A stretch of 64,000 bases of DNA, taken from NCBI GenBank assembly GCA_963815295.1, contig CAWFFZ010000003.1, positions 1 to 64,000 on the forward strand. Direction: 5' to 3'. The first letter of the stretch is position 1; each line of letters opens with the position of its first letter. Below, one piece after another: positions 8,840-19,232 of this stretch. Position numbers and translations under genes: made by a program. The DNA is from JACDHG01 sp963815295. Its GTDB lineage: Bacteria; Actinomycetota; Actinomycetes; Propionibacteriales; Nocardioidaceae. The notes under the pieces are model-generated. The model saw only the letters and a list, made by a program, of their open reading frames with translations, was not told the DNA's origin and did not search any database.

Positions 8840-8976
8840 AGCCATCGGGGCGCCGTGACCTGAGCAGGCACCCCAGCCTGGCCACTAATAGTCCATAGCC
8901 GTACAAACACCATCAGGTCAAAACTACAAGGTTGTAATTCGTCAAGTCGACACGCCGTGGGGCGCATGTTTCTTTT

Positions 8977-8991
8977 GGGAAAACTGTTCCC
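8977..8991. repeat. Inverted repeat in the NlpC/P60 leader
   Basis: GGGAA-AACTG-TTCCC, a perfect 5-bp inverted repeat in the 250-bp region between the VOC gene and the NlpC/P60 gene. It could be a stem of the structured leader or an operator. No protein-coding gene is seen in 8840-9089. Confidence 0.4.
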
Positions 8992-9028
8992 CCTGGGGCC
9001 AAAGGTGGCTACGGTCCAACTCGTAAGC

Positions 9029-9066
9029 AAAAGCCCGGCCGCCGGGGAAGGGCGGCCGGACTTTTT
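9029..9066 (+). terminator. Intrinsic terminator inside the NlpC/P60 5' leader (candidate attenuator)
   Basis: A perfect 9-bp GC stem, CCGGCCGCC (9035-9043) and GGCGGCCGG (9051-9059), with a 7-nt loop, flanked by AAAAG before and CTTTTT after. It is a canonical Rho-independent terminator but ends only 23 nt before the GTG of the NlpC/P60 gene, too short for a separate promoter, so transcripts of that gene must read through it. Confidence 0.75.
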
Positions 9067-9089
9067 CCGTCAGGCGAGAGGGACGACCC

Positions 9090-10457
9090 GTGTCAGCGCG
9101 ATTCCAGGCCAAGGTTGCGGCGCTTTCGGCCGCATTGGTGGTTTCCGTGGCGCTCACCCCCGCAGCACACGCCGACCCCGACGATCCGGTGATCCCCAGC
9201 CGGCAGGCAGTCGAGAATGCCCAACAGGCCGTCACCGACACCGAACGCTCTGTTGCTGCCATCCAGGCCGACCTAGCCGCAGCCAACCAGCGACTCGTCG
9301 ATCTCGCGATCGTGGCCGAGCAGGCATCCGAGGCATACAACGGTGCGCTCATCCGCTGGCAGGATGCGAAGGAAGCGGCGAGGATCGCGCAGCAGAAGGC
9401 CGTGAACGCCGCAGCGCACCAAGAAGACGCCAGGTCGTCGCTCGTCACTTACATGGTCGAGGAGCAGGCATCCGGCTCCCAGATGACCAACTTCAGCCTT
9501 GCGCTGACGTCGGACGGGCCGCACTCGCTCATCACCCAGATGTCCGCGTACGACGCCTCGACACGTGGCCTCGACGCCAGCTATCAGAACTGGCAGGCAG
9601 CCGCAGAGCTGTCGAAGGTGTACCAGGCCAGCGCCGAAGACGCCTTGGATGTGGCGGCGAGCGCGAAGCAAGAGGCGTCTGACGCACGACAGGCCGCCGC
9701 CGACGCAGTCCAGGCACAGCAGGACGCCGTCATCATCATCGACGCACAGCGCGCCAGCCTGATGCAGGAGCTGGCCCGGGTGCAGAACATCTCCGTTGCC
9801 CTGGCCACCGAACGTCAAGAGGGCCTCGAGCAACGTCGACAAGCGCGCATCGCCGAGCAGCGCCGGCTCGAGCAGCTTGCGCAGGAGCGAGCCGAACGCC
9901 GCGAGGCGGCCCGGCTGGCGGATGTGCGGGAGCAACGACGCGAGAATGCGGCAGCCGCAGAGCGTCGGGAGCAACGACGCGAGCAACGACACGACGACAA
10001 CGACAACGACAACCCCGGGCCGCCAAGCCCGCCGCCACCTCCGCCCCCGCCGCCACCGCCCCCGCCGCCTCCGCCACCACCCCCGACGCACGGCGGTGCC
10101 CGAGCAGCAATCAACTTTGCCTACGCGCAGCTCGGTGAGCCCTACGTCTGGGGAGCCTCAGGCCCCGACTCGTGGGACTGCTCTGGGCTGACGATGATGG
10201 CGTGGGCCAACGCCGGGGTCTACCTGCCTCATTACTCGGTCGCGCAGTACGCCGCCACCACGCCGATCTCGTCAGGCAGCCTGCGACCGGGCGACCTGGT
10301 CTTCTGGGCGAGCAACTCCTCCGACCCGGGTTCGATCTTCCATGTAGGCCTCTACATCGGCGGCGGCAACATGATCCATGCGCCCCGCACCGGCGTCCCG
10401 GTCAAGGTGGAGAGCATCTGGTACTGGGAGACCCCGGACTTCTTCGGCCGCCCCTGA
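9090..10457 (+). CDS. Secreted NlpC/P60 peptidoglycan endopeptidase (RipA-like)
   Basis: A 455-residue secreted cell-wall hydrolase. Residues 1-30 form a signal peptide ending AAHA. Residues about 40-300 are a long Ala/Gln/Glu/Arg-rich coiled coil that ends in repeated REQRREQR units and a short Asp-Asn run. A proline tract of about 30 residues (DNA 10023-10085) is the linker. Residues about 338-455 are the NlpC/P60 domain with catalytic Cys in DSWDCSGLT and His in IFHVGLYIGG. The coiled coil is typical of autoinhibitory or FtsX-linked hydrolases. The GTG at 9090 follows GAGAGGGA by about 7 nt. The mRNA carries a terminator-like leader, so expression is probably attenuated. Confidence 0.9.
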   Translation: MSARFQAKVAALSAALVVSVALTPAAHADPDDPVIPSRQAVENAQQAVTDTERSVAAIQADLAAANQRLVDLAIVAEQASEAYNGALIRWQDAKEAARIAQQKAVNAAAHQEDARSSLVTYMVEEQASGSQMTNFSLALTSDGPHSLITQMSAYDASTRGLDASYQNWQAAAELSKVYQASAEDALDVAASAKQEASDARQAAADAVQAQQDAVIIIDAQRASLMQELARVQNISVALATERQEGLEQRRQARIAEQRRLEQLAQERAERREAARLADVREQRRENAAAAERREQRREQRHDDNDNDNPGPPSPPPPPPPPPPPPPPPPPPPTHGGARAAINFAYAQLGEPYVWGASGPDSWDCSGLTMMAWANAGVYLPHYSVAQYAATTPISSGSLRPGDLVFWASNSSDPGSIFHVGLYIGGGNMIHAPRTGVPVKVESIWYWETPDFFGRP

Positions 10458-10466
10458 CCTAGGTCA
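10455..10466. repeat. Palindrome formed by two convergent stop codons
   Basis: TGACCTAGGTCA, a perfect 12-bp palindrome. Its first TGA is the stop of the NlpC/P60 gene and its last three bases, read on the minus strand, are the TGA of the LuxR gene. It has no U tract and is too short for a strong terminator. Confidence 0.6.
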
Positions 10467-11528
10467 GGCGCCGAGAGCACGGGACAGCAGGCTGCGCCGG
10501 CTACGATCCGTCGTCTTCGCGAAGATCGACTTGAGATGGTCCTGCACGGTGTGCTCCGACAAGAACATCCGTCGGGCGAGCTCGCGCGTGTCTGCTCCGG
10601 TTGAGAGTTGCCCAAGAAGCTCATACTCCCGGTCGCTGAGGCCGAAAGCCCTAGCAAATAAGGCGATTCGCCCGGGCGGGGAGGTCTTCTCGATGGTCAC
10701 GGCGATGTTTCGCTCTCCATGGGAGTTCGAGGTTCCGATCCGGGCGGCTCTAAGGGTCACCCACTGGCCGTCAGACAGATGCACACGTGCAGACGGCGGA
10801 TTGTGGTCCACCCCGGCGTCGACCGCCAGCAGTTGAGCGGAGACGTTGTACGCGCTAGCAGGGATGGGTGCTCGGCCCTCGGCAGGTGGAACGAGGACTC
10901 GGAGATACTCCTGCGTCTCGGGCGTTTGCGCGAGCACCTCGAGGTCGGGTGAAAGCAAGAGCACCACGGGACCTGGCTGAGGCGTGTCGAGCGATGTGCG
11001 CGCTATGAAGTTGGCAGCCTGACATCGGCGCAGTGCCGTCGTGACGGGCTCGACAATGCTGCCCAGGAAGGCGATCTCTTGACGGTTGAACGATGACATC
11101 GGATCCGACCGCCACAGGTCGAGGAATCCCCAGCAGCCGAATCGGTCACGCAAAACCAACGACGCCACGTCGACGATGTTGTACTCGGCGAGGAGTTCTC
11201 GCCAGAGCAGGCTTTGCGAGAGGTCACCGTGTGTTGACTGCTGCAGAGACGCGACTGGTGGTTCGCCCAGCGTTGTCCAGCGGTTGGTCGCGGTGAGGTA
11301 CTTGAGGCGGATCAGGTGCGGGAGTTCCGGGAGGCAGGGGCAATCTGCCAATGGGGCGGAGCCGACGGACGTCTCCGGATCGGTCAGCAGCCAAGCGTAA
11401 GCGTCGAAAGCGACCGCTTCGCGGATCTCCTCGAGGAGCTGCAGGCGCAGCTGCCTGTCGTCAGTGATGGAGTCACAGCTGCGCATGATGCGGCCTCGGC
11501 GATTCGCGTATGCCGCTCCACTGGCCAT
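10464..11528 (-). CDS. LuxR-family transcriptional regulator
   Basis: A 354-residue regulator with a GAF-like N-terminal sensing region (residues about 15-180, including LASLVLRDRFGCWGFLDLWR typical of GAF domains in this family) and a C-terminal LuxR helix-turn-helix of about 60 residues (LSDREYELLGQLS...RMFLSEHTVQDHLKSIF). The ligand is unknown. The start at ATG 11528 is supported by a TAGTCT -10 hexamer (minus strand 11540-11535) ending 6 nt before it, so the message is probably leaderless; ATG 11486 is an alternative. It is convergent with the NlpC/P60 gene and divergent from the 93-residue protein. Confidence 0.85.
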   Translation of the reverse strand: MASGAAYANRRGRIMRSCDSITDDRQLRLQLLEEIREAVAFDAYAWLLTDPETSVGSAPLADCPCLPELPHLIRLKYLTATNRWTTLGEPPVASLQQSTHGDLSQSLLWRELLAEYNIVDVASLVLRDRFGCWGFLDLWRSDPMSSFNRQEIAFLGSIVEPVTTALRRCQAANFIARTSLDTPQPGPVVLLLSPDLEVLAQTPETQEYLRVLVPPAEGRAPIPASAYNVSAQLLAVDAGVDHNPPSARVHLSDGQWVTLRAARIGTSNSHGERNIAVTIEKTSPPGRIALFARAFGLSDREYELLGQLSTGADTRELARRMFLSEHTVQDHLKSIFAKTTDRSRRSLLSRALGA

Positions 11529-11664
11529 CGTTCGAGACTACGCGGCGGCTACCCACGAGCGCGTGGTCTGGGCTCCGCCGGCATACCCCAGAAACTTGGG
11601 ATATGCCGTGGCGGTTCGCGTTCCTAGGGTTGGGTTCACCGACCCGTTGGACCGAGGAGTCATC

Positions 11665-11946
11665 ATGCCGACACTTCACATCGAGCACGCCATCGTCGAC
11701 TTCGACACGTGGACACGTGCGTTCGACCGCTTCGGCGAAGTCAGAGAACGGTCGGGAGTACTTCAACATCGCATCCAGCGACCCGTCGACGACCCCCACT
11801 ACGTCGTGATCGATCTCGACTTCGCGACCAACAGTGCGGCGGAGAAGTTCCTCGAGTTTCTGCAGCAGAAGGTCTGGGCCTCACCGGAGAACGCGCCGGC
11901 CTTGGTCGGGACACCACAGGCGAAGATCCTCGAACCTGCCGGATAG
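11665..11946 (+). CDS. Small ABM-fold-like protein of unknown function
   Basis: A 93-residue protein starting MPTLHIEHAIVDFDTW. The pattern of a dimeric alpha/beta barrel (antibiotic biosynthesis monooxygenase-like or Dabb-like) is suggested by the alternation of strands and the helix FATNSAAEKFLEFLQ near the C-terminus. No catalytic residues can be assigned. The ATG at 11665 has GAGGAG 5 nt upstream. It lies divergent to the LuxR regulator, which could control it, but nothing in sequence proves that. Confidence 0.6.
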   Translation: MPTLHIEHAIVDFDTWTRAFDRFGEVRERSGVLQHRIQRPVDDPHYVVIDLDFATNSAAEKFLEFLQQKVWASPENAPALVGTPQAKILEPAG

Positions 11947-11959
11947 CCGCGCGAGTGAG

Positions 11960-12514
11960 TCAGTGCTTGCCGCTGCCGTGGTCGGTCGGCGTCGCGCCAG
12001 GCGCCGCAAAGAGCGTGCGCGACCCTTCGCCGTGCAGGTCGATGTGGCGTTGCTGCGACGCCCGGATCTCTTCCTCGGCTGCGGTCCGGCCGACCCAGGT
12101 CGCGCCTTCGACTGACTTGCCAGGCTCGAGGTCCTTGTAGACCTCGAAGAAGTGCTGGATCTCGAGCCGGTCGAACTCCGCGACGTGATGGATGTCGCGC
12201 AGATGCTCCTGGCGCGGGTCGTTGAAGGGAACGCACAGGACCTTGTCGTCAGGCCCCTTCTCATCGGTCATCCGGAACATGCCGATCGCCCGGCCGTGGA
12301 TCAGGCAGCCAGGAAACGTCGGCTCAGGCAGCAGCACAAGCGCGTCGAGCGGGTCGCCGTCCTGGCCGAGGGTGTCATCGATGAAGCCGTAGTCGGCGGG
12401 GTATTGAGTCGCCGTGAAGAGCGTGCGGTCGAGGCGGATTCGCCCGGACACATGGTCGACTTCGTACTTGTTACGTTGCCCCTTCGGGATCTCAATGGTG
12501 ATGTCGAAATCCAC
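11960..12514 (-). CDS. ppa: Inorganic pyrophosphatase
   Basis: Soluble family I pyrophosphatase that hydrolyses PPi from biosynthetic reactions. The metal and phosphate ligands are recognisable: EIPKGQRNKYE near the start, YGFIDDTLGQDGDPLDALVL (about residue 45-64) with the DxDxxD signature, and KGPDDKVLCVP. Length is 184 residues, close to the usual 165-180. The GTG at 12514 is supported by GAGGAG 6 nt upstream; the longer frame from 12670 runs over the divergent dacB start. The gene is divergent from dacB with a 69-bp gap. Confidence 0.95.
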   Translation of the reverse strand: MDFDITIEIPKGQRNKYEVDHVSGRIRLDRTLFTATQYPADYGFIDDTLGQDGDPLDALVLLPEPTFPGCLIHGRAIGMFRMTDEKGPDDKVLCVPFNDPRQEHLRDIHHVAEFDRLEIQHFFEVYKDLEPGKSVEGATWVGRTAAEEEIRASQQRHIDLHGEGSRTLFAAPGATPTDHGSGKH

Positions 12515-12583
12515 GCTGCGCTCCTCATCGGTGGCGACGCCTGGTGGCGACGGAGTTCGGTCTGCCTCGCTAGTGTCCCCTAC

Positions 12584-14071
12584 GTGGCCCGCGTTGTGCA
12601 TGTCCGGACACCCGGCGACGTACGTCGGGACCGGGTCCGCCGCCGCGACGACTCCGGCAGGCTGATGCACACGCTTGGCGTGGGTGTCGTGGTGCTCATC
12701 TTGGCGGCCGGCTACGCCGCGTATGCCGGTTGGATCCCGTCACTCACCGACACCTTGGAGGTGCCGTCGCTCACCACGACAGAGCCGCCCGCGTCTGGCC
12801 CGGGGCTGACGTTCGATGAGCCCGCCGCTGCGCCCGCCGTGCTCGACCCGGCTGCGTCCTCGGCTACGGCGACAGCGCGGGGGGTCAGACAACAGTTGGC
12901 GAAGGCGGTCAAGGACCGAGGGCTTGGACGGCACCTCGGCCTTGAGGTTGCCCGGGTCTCGGCGAAGCAGCCGTTGATGACGTCGACCGGCTCCGACCTC
13001 GTGACTCCGGCGTCAACTCTCAAGCTGCTCACGGTTGTGTCTGCGCTGGCCACCATGGGACCGGACCACCGCTTCGCCACCACCGTGGTCGGCGGCCGAA
13101 GTCCACGCGAGCTGGTGCTGGTCGGGGGTGGGGATCCGCTCCTGACGGACCGGCCAGCGGACGCAGCTTCGACGACATACCCCAGTCCGGCGAACCTCCA
13201 GCAGCTCGCGCGAAAGACCGCCGCCGCGTTGCGGGCCGAAGGCATCCGTCGTGTCCGGCTCGGGTATGACGCATCCCTGTTCCGCGGGCCGGCCATCAAC
13301 CCGGCGTGGGAGCCGAGCTACATCCCGGAGTCGATCGTCAGCCCGATCAGCGCCCTGTGGGTCGACGAAGGTCGCAGCGTGAGGGGCCTTGCGTTGCGAG
13401 TCTCAGACCCCGCCGCCGTCGCAGCTGATCGGTTCGGCGACCTGCTGGCCAACCAGGGCATCGTGGTCCAGCAAATCAAGCAAGCGACGGCCCGCGACAA
13501 CGCGACGGCCGTCGCCTCGGTCGAGTCACCCCCGCTAGGCGCGATCGTTCAGCACGTGGTCGAGATCAGTGACAACGAGGCAGCAGAGGTGCTGCTGCGC
13601 CATACCGCCATCGCCAGTGGCAGGCCGGGGTCGTCCGCCGCTGGGGTCAGGGCCGTCGAGGAGACCCTCACCGAGCTCGGGCTCGACGTGTCGCGGTTGA
13701 CGATGTACGACGGCAGCGGGTTGTCGCGCGACAACCTGGTCTCCGTCGGCCTCATCGTCGACGTACTCCAGACCGCGGCGGACCCGGACCACCCCGGATT
13801 ACGGGCCGCGGTATCCACGCTCCCGGTAGCCGGCTTCACGGGCAGCCTCGACGACCGCTTCGTCCAGGACCCACGCGGATTCGGGGTCGTGCGGGCGAAG
13901 ACCGGCACCCTGACCGGTGTGCACGGACTGGCCGGCCTGGTGGCCACCGCCGACGGGGAGCCGCTCGTGTTTGCGGCCGTCGCCGACCGGGTGCCGGTCA
14001 GGTTCACACTCGACGCCCGGGCACAGCTGGAGCGGATCGCTACCCTGCTTGCCACCTGCGGCTGCCCCTGA
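12584..14071 (+). CDS. dacB: D-alanyl-D-alanine carboxypeptidase/endopeptidase (PBP4 family)
   Basis: Class C low-molecular-weight penicillin-binding protein of about 495 residues that trims peptidoglycan stem peptides. After a basic N-terminal stretch there is one hydrophobic segment (GVGVVVLILAAGYAAYAGW), a Pro/Ala-rich linker, then the catalytic domain with SxxK as ASTLKLL (about residue 146), SxN as EISDNEAAE (about 328) and KTG as RAKTGTL (about 438). GTG 12584 is chosen because a TAGTGT -10 (12571-12576) ends 7 nt before it, fitting a leaderless mRNA; ATG 12665 would still keep the membrane segment. A 22-bp tandem repeat begins 10 bp after the stop codon. Confidence 0.88.
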   Translation: MARVVHVRTPGDVRRDRVRRRDDSGRLMHTLGVGVVVLILAAGYAAYAGWIPSLTDTLEVPSLTTTEPPASGPGLTFDEPAAAPAVLDPAASSATATARGVRQQLAKAVKDRGLGRHLGLEVARVSAKQPLMTSTGSDLVTPASTLKLLTVVSALATMGPDHRFATTVVGGRSPRELVLVGGGDPLLTDRPADAASTTYPSPANLQQLARKTAAALRAEGIRRVRLGYDASLFRGPAINPAWEPSYIPESIVSPISALWVDEGRSVRGLALRVSDPAAVAADRFGDLLANQGIVVQQIKQATARDNATAVASVESPPLGAIVQHVVEISDNEAAEVLLRHTAIASGRPGSSAAGVRAVEETLTELGLDVSRLTMYDGSGLSRDNLVSVGLIVDVLQTAADPDHPGLRAAVSTLPVAGFTGSLDDRFVQDPRGFGVVRAKTGTLTGVHGLAGLVATADGEPLVFAAVADRVPVRFTLDARAQLERIATLLATCGCP

Positions 14072-14080
14072 CATCGCCGA

Positions 14081-14161
14081 CCCGTCACTTAGTTCCGTTG
14101 AGCCGTCACTCGTGGTCTGTTGAGCCGTCACTCGTGGTCTGTTGACCCGTCAGTCTTGGTC
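14081..14161. repeat. 22-bp tandem direct repeat, 3.7 copies
   Basis: Units: 14081-14101 (21 bp, diverged), 14102-14123 and 14124-14145 (identical 22-mers beginning GCCGTCACTCGTGG), and 14146-14161 (partial, diverged). It lies in the 216-bp gap between dacB and the metalloprotease gene. No start codon or hairpin is associated with it. Function unknown. Confidence 0.85.
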
Positions 14162-14287
14162 GCCTGCGTGGCCGGCGTCCCCAGCCTCCTCGGTGCCCCG
14201 CCGGGCAGCAGCCACCCGCGTCGTACGGTGGACGCAGATGTTTCCCGCCGTCGGCAGGTGCGGGTGCACACCAGAGGGGACGTGACG

Positions 14288-15358
14288 ATGGACGAGCAGG
14301 AGCCCGCGGGCATGGTCGACTGGGACCTCGCGGTCACGACGGCCAAGCGGCTGATGCGGCCGAGCCCCGACATCGGCCTCGTCGAGGCCCGGGCGGTCGT
14401 CGAGGAACTGCGCTCGAGCGCGTCGATCGCCGAAGGCCATGTCAGGTCCTTCACCGGCTTGCACGCGGAGTCGTCGACGGCGCCCGTCTTGGTCGTCGAC
14501 CGGGGCGGCTGGATCGAGGCCAACGCCGACGGGTTCAAAGAAGTCCTTCGTCCGCTCATCGAAAAGCTGGCGGCCAAGCGCGGCCAGCCGGGGGGTATGA
14601 CGTCGGCCATCGGGTCGAGAGTGACCGGTCTCGAGGCTGGTGGGCTGCTGGCCTACCTGTCCAACAAGGTGCTCGGCCAGTTCGACCCGTTCTACACCGG
14701 CAGCGGTGGTCACGGGGGGCGGCTCCTCCTCGTGGCGCCGAACGTCGTTCAGGTGGAGCAGGAGCTGGGCGTCGACCCACACGACTTCCGTCTCTGGGTC
14801 TGTGTGCACGAGGAGACCCACCGGGTGCAGTTCACCGCAGTGCCCTGGCTGCGCGAGCACCTGCTGAGTGAGCTTTCCGGGCTGATCGAAAGCACCGACC
14901 TCGACCCCGGCAGGCTCGCCGCGATGATGCGCGACGGTATCGACAAGGTCGGCAAGCTGGTCCGGGGCGACTCCGAGGTCTCTCTGCTCGACGTGATGCA
15001 GACGCCGGAGCAAAAAGAGGTGCTCGAGCGGATCACCGCCGCGATGTCACTCCTCGAGGGCCACGCCGATGTGGTCATGGATGGCGTGGGACCTGAGGTG
15101 ATCGCCACGGTTGCTCACATCCGCAGCAAGTTCACCGAGCGCCGCGCCGGCGCCGGACCGATCGACCAGATGGTGCGCAGGCTGCTCGGCTTCGATGCCA
15201 AGCTTCGGCAGTACCGCGACGGGGCGACCTTCGTGCGCGGTGTGGTCGAGAAGGTCGGCATGGAGGGCTTCAACGCCGTCTGGGACAAGCCCGACCACCT
15301 GCCGGGCAAGGCCGAGATCATGGACCCGTCGCTGTGGGTGGCTCGGGTACACGGCTGA
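14288..15358 (+). CDS. Zinc-dependent metalloprotease (DUF2342 / F420-associated family)
   Basis: A cytoplasmic protein of 356 residues of the actinobacterial zincin-like family often annotated as coenzyme F420 biosynthesis-associated protein. The zinc-binding helix is HEETHRVQF (about residue 177), an HExxH motif; a downstream third ligand is likely in the GHADVVMDG segment (about 258). No signal peptide or membrane helix is seen. Its substrate is unknown. ATG 14288 is preferred because AGAGGGG lies 8 nt upstream; the GTG two codons earlier is too close to it. The gene precedes tilS and hpt with short gaps, the usual actinobacterial order (dacB, metalloprotease, tilS, hpt, ftsH). Confidence 0.85.
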   Translation: MDEQEPAGMVDWDLAVTTAKRLMRPSPDIGLVEARAVVEELRSSASIAEGHVRSFTGLHAESSTAPVLVVDRGGWIEANADGFKEVLRPLIEKLAAKRGQPGGMTSAIGSRVTGLEAGGLLAYLSNKVLGQFDPFYTGSGGHGGRLLLVAPNVVQVEQELGVDPHDFRLWVCVHEETHRVQFTAVPWLREHLLSELSGLIESTDLDPGRLAAMMRDGIDKVGKLVRGDSEVSLLDVMQTPEQKEVLERITAAMSLLEGHADVVMDGVGPEVIATVAHIRSKFTERRAGAGPIDQMVRRLLGFDAKLRQYRDGATFVRGVVEKVGMEGFNAVWDKPDHLPGKAEIMDPSLWVARVHG

Positions 15359-15367
15359 GGGCCTGCC

Positions 15368-16438
15368 GTGACCGCGCCTGCCAGGACGTCGGGTCGCCTC
15401 GACCCGGCTGTTGCCGACGTACGGCGCGCTGTCCGGGAGTGCCTCCACGACCTCGATCCCGGTAGCCCGGTCCTCGTCGCCTGCTCCGGCGGCGCGGACT
15501 CGATGGCTCTCGCGGCCGCGGCAGCGTTCGAAGGCGCCAAAGCGGGCTGGCTGGTGCGCGCCGTCGTCGTCGACCACGGCCTCCAACCCGGATCCGCGCG
15601 TACGTCGCGCGAGGTGGTCGACCGGCTGCACGCCCTCGGAATCGAGCAGGCACAGATCGTCGCAGTCACCGTCGGCACGGACGGCGGACCTGAGGCAGCA
15701 GCCAGGGAGGCCAGGTATGCCGCTCTGACCGAGTCCGCGGCCGCCGACAACGCCACGATCCTGCTCGGCCACACCCTCGATGACCAGGCCGAGACTGTGC
15801 TGCTCGGGCTTGGCCGGGGCAGCGGCCTGCGCTCCCTGGCGGGCATGGCTGGCGTCGCACCGCCCTGTCGTCGGCCACTGCTGGAGCTGCGACGCGCGGT
15901 GACGCGGCAGGCCTGCCAGGTGCAGGGAATTGAGATCTGGGACGACCCACACAACCTCGACGACCGGTTCACTCGGGTGCGGGTGCGGCGGGACGTGCTG
16001 CCGCTTCTCGAGGACGTGCTCGGGCCGGGTCTCGTGGACGCGCTGGCTCGCACCGCGACGGCGGCCCGGCACGACAGCGACGTCCTCGACGGGCTGGCCG
16101 CCGATCTCCTGGTGGCGGCCACTGATCCGGGCGGGCTTCGCGTCGACGTGCTGGTGGCAACCCCGCCAGCCCTACGTCGCCGGGTGCTGCGTCAAGCGGC
16201 GCTGGAGGCGGGCTGTCCTGCGGGGGACCTGTTCGCCGTACACGTCGACGCGGTCGACCGCCTCCTGACCGACTGGCACGGGCAAGGACCCCTCGACCTG
16301 CCTGGCAATGTGCTCGCCTGGCGATCCGGCGGGCTCCTTCGTCATGCGGCGAGAGCCTTGACTTGCAACCCTGGCCGGTCGATCACCGAAGGTCGAGCAC
16401 CCAGGCGCGGCCGAGCGCCCAGTCCTATGGGAGGCTGA
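15368..16438 (+). CDS. tilS: tRNA(Ile)-lysidine synthetase
   Basis: ATP-dependent enzyme that converts C34 of the AUA-reading tRNA-Ile to lysidine. The PP-loop is VACSGGADSMAL (about residue 38), followed by the N-type ATPase core with HTLDDQAETVLLGLGRGSGL (about 137-156) and RRPLLELRR. Length 356 residues, typical of the shorter actinobacterial enzymes. The GTG start is 9 bp after the preceding stop, so it is co-transcribed with the metalloprotease gene and hpt. Confidence 0.95.
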   Translation: MTAPARTSGRLDPAVADVRRAVRECLHDLDPGSPVLVACSGGADSMALAAAAAFEGAKAGWLVRAVVVDHGLQPGSARTSREVVDRLHALGIEQAQIVAVTVGTDGGPEAAAREARYAALTESAAADNATILLGHTLDDQAETVLLGLGRGSGLRSLAGMAGVAPPCRRPLLELRRAVTRQACQVQGIEIWDDPHNLDDRFTRVRVRRDVLPLLEDVLGPGLVDALARTATAARHDSDVLDGLAADLLVAATDPGGLRVDVLVATPPALRRRVLRQAALEAGCPAGDLFAVHVDAVDRLLTDWHGQGPLDLPGNVLAWRSGGLLRHAARALTCNPGRSITEGRAPRRGRAPSPMGG

Positions 16439-16474
16439 GGCGTCGGTTACCGCCTCCCGCGCTGGAGCTTCCCT

Positions 16475-17026
16475 GTGGATGTTGCCCACGTCGAGAAAGA
16501 CCTCACCACCACGCTCATCACCGAGGAACAGATCAGCGCTCGACTCGTTGAGTTGGCCGCCGAGATCGAGCACGACTACGAAGGCCGTGACCTGCTGCTC
16601 GTCGGTGTCCTCAAGGGAGCCGTGATGATCATGGCCGACCTGTCACGGGCGCTCAACCGCCATGTGGAGATGGACTGGATGGCGGTGTCGTCATACGGCT
16701 CGGGCACGACCTCGTCCGGCGTCGTCCGCATCCTCAAAGACCTCGACACCGACATCACCGACCGCCACGTGCTGATCGCCGAGGACATCATCGACACCGG
16801 GCTGACGCTGTCGTGGCTGGTCGCGAACCTCCAGTCGCGCGGCCCCGCCTCCGTCGAGATCTGCACGTTGCTGCGCAAGCCGGACGCCCAGCGGATGTCG
16901 GTCGACGTCAAGTACGTCGGGTTCGAGATCCCCAATGAATTCGTCGTCGGATACGGGCTCGACTACAACGGCCGCTACCGGAACATGCGCTCGGTGTCGA
17001 CCTTGTCACCGCACGTCTACAGCTGA
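16475..17026 (+). CDS. hpt: Hypoxanthine phosphoribosyltransferase
   Basis: Purine-salvage enzyme making IMP or GMP from hypoxanthine or guanine and PRPP. The PRPP-binding motif is HVLIAEDIIDTGLTLSWL (about residues 100-117), the flexible-loop region is VSSYGSGTTSSG and the purine-contacting C-terminal part contains VGFEIPNEFVVGYGLDYNGR. Length 183 residues, as usual. The GTG at 16475 has GGAG about 9 nt upstream. It lies between tilS and ftsH, the conserved order in many bacteria. Confidence 0.95.
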   Translation: MDVAHVEKDLTTTLITEEQISARLVELAAEIEHDYEGRDLLLVGVLKGAVMIMADLSRALNRHVEMDWMAVSSYGSGTTSSGVVRILKDLDTDITDRHVLIAEDIIDTGLTLSWLVANLQSRGPASVEICTLLRKPDAQRMSVDVKYVGFEIPNEFVVGYGLDYNGRYRNMRSVSTLSPHVYS

Positions 17027-17141
17027 GCGAGTCATGCCGGCGCGCCCGACCGGCGTAGGGGTAGATTCGCAGGATTTCCGGCGCAGTGCCCAGGGATTTG
17101 ATCCGTAGGCGACAATAGAGCCGTTGTCACCAGTCATGGGT

Positions 17142-17176
17142 AGGAGGATCGGAGCGTCTCCGCTCCGGATGCACGC

Positions 17177-17179
<3 letters not shown>
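17142..17179 (+). promoter_or_regulatory. ftsH ribosome-binding site with an intervening hairpin
   Basis: A perfect AGGAGG (17142-17147) is 29 nt from the GTG of ftsH, too far for normal initiation. Between them GGAGCG-TCTC-CGCTCC (17151-17166) can form a 6-bp stem with a 4-nt loop; looping it out shortens the effective spacing to about 13 nt. Confidence 0.45.
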
Positions 17180-19231
<2,052 letters not shown>

Positions 19232-19232
19232 G

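Noticed and set aside
8880..9060. c-di-AMP (ydaO) riboswitch before the NlpC/P60 gene
   Set aside because: Position and gene type fit and one short block (AACTCGTAAGC) resembles the 3' conserved part, but the other conserved ydaO blocks are not seen. Kept only as an unassigned leader with a terminator.
10023..10085. CCGCC-type repeat as a DNA repeat element
   Set aside because: It encodes the polyproline linker of the NlpC/P60 protein in frame; no separate DNA function is needed.
12152..12583. N-terminal extension of the dacB reading frame
   Set aside because: The frame is open for 144 codons upstream, but this stretch is antisense to ppa, which has clear conserved motifs and a good ribosome binding site; high-GC antisense frames are often open.
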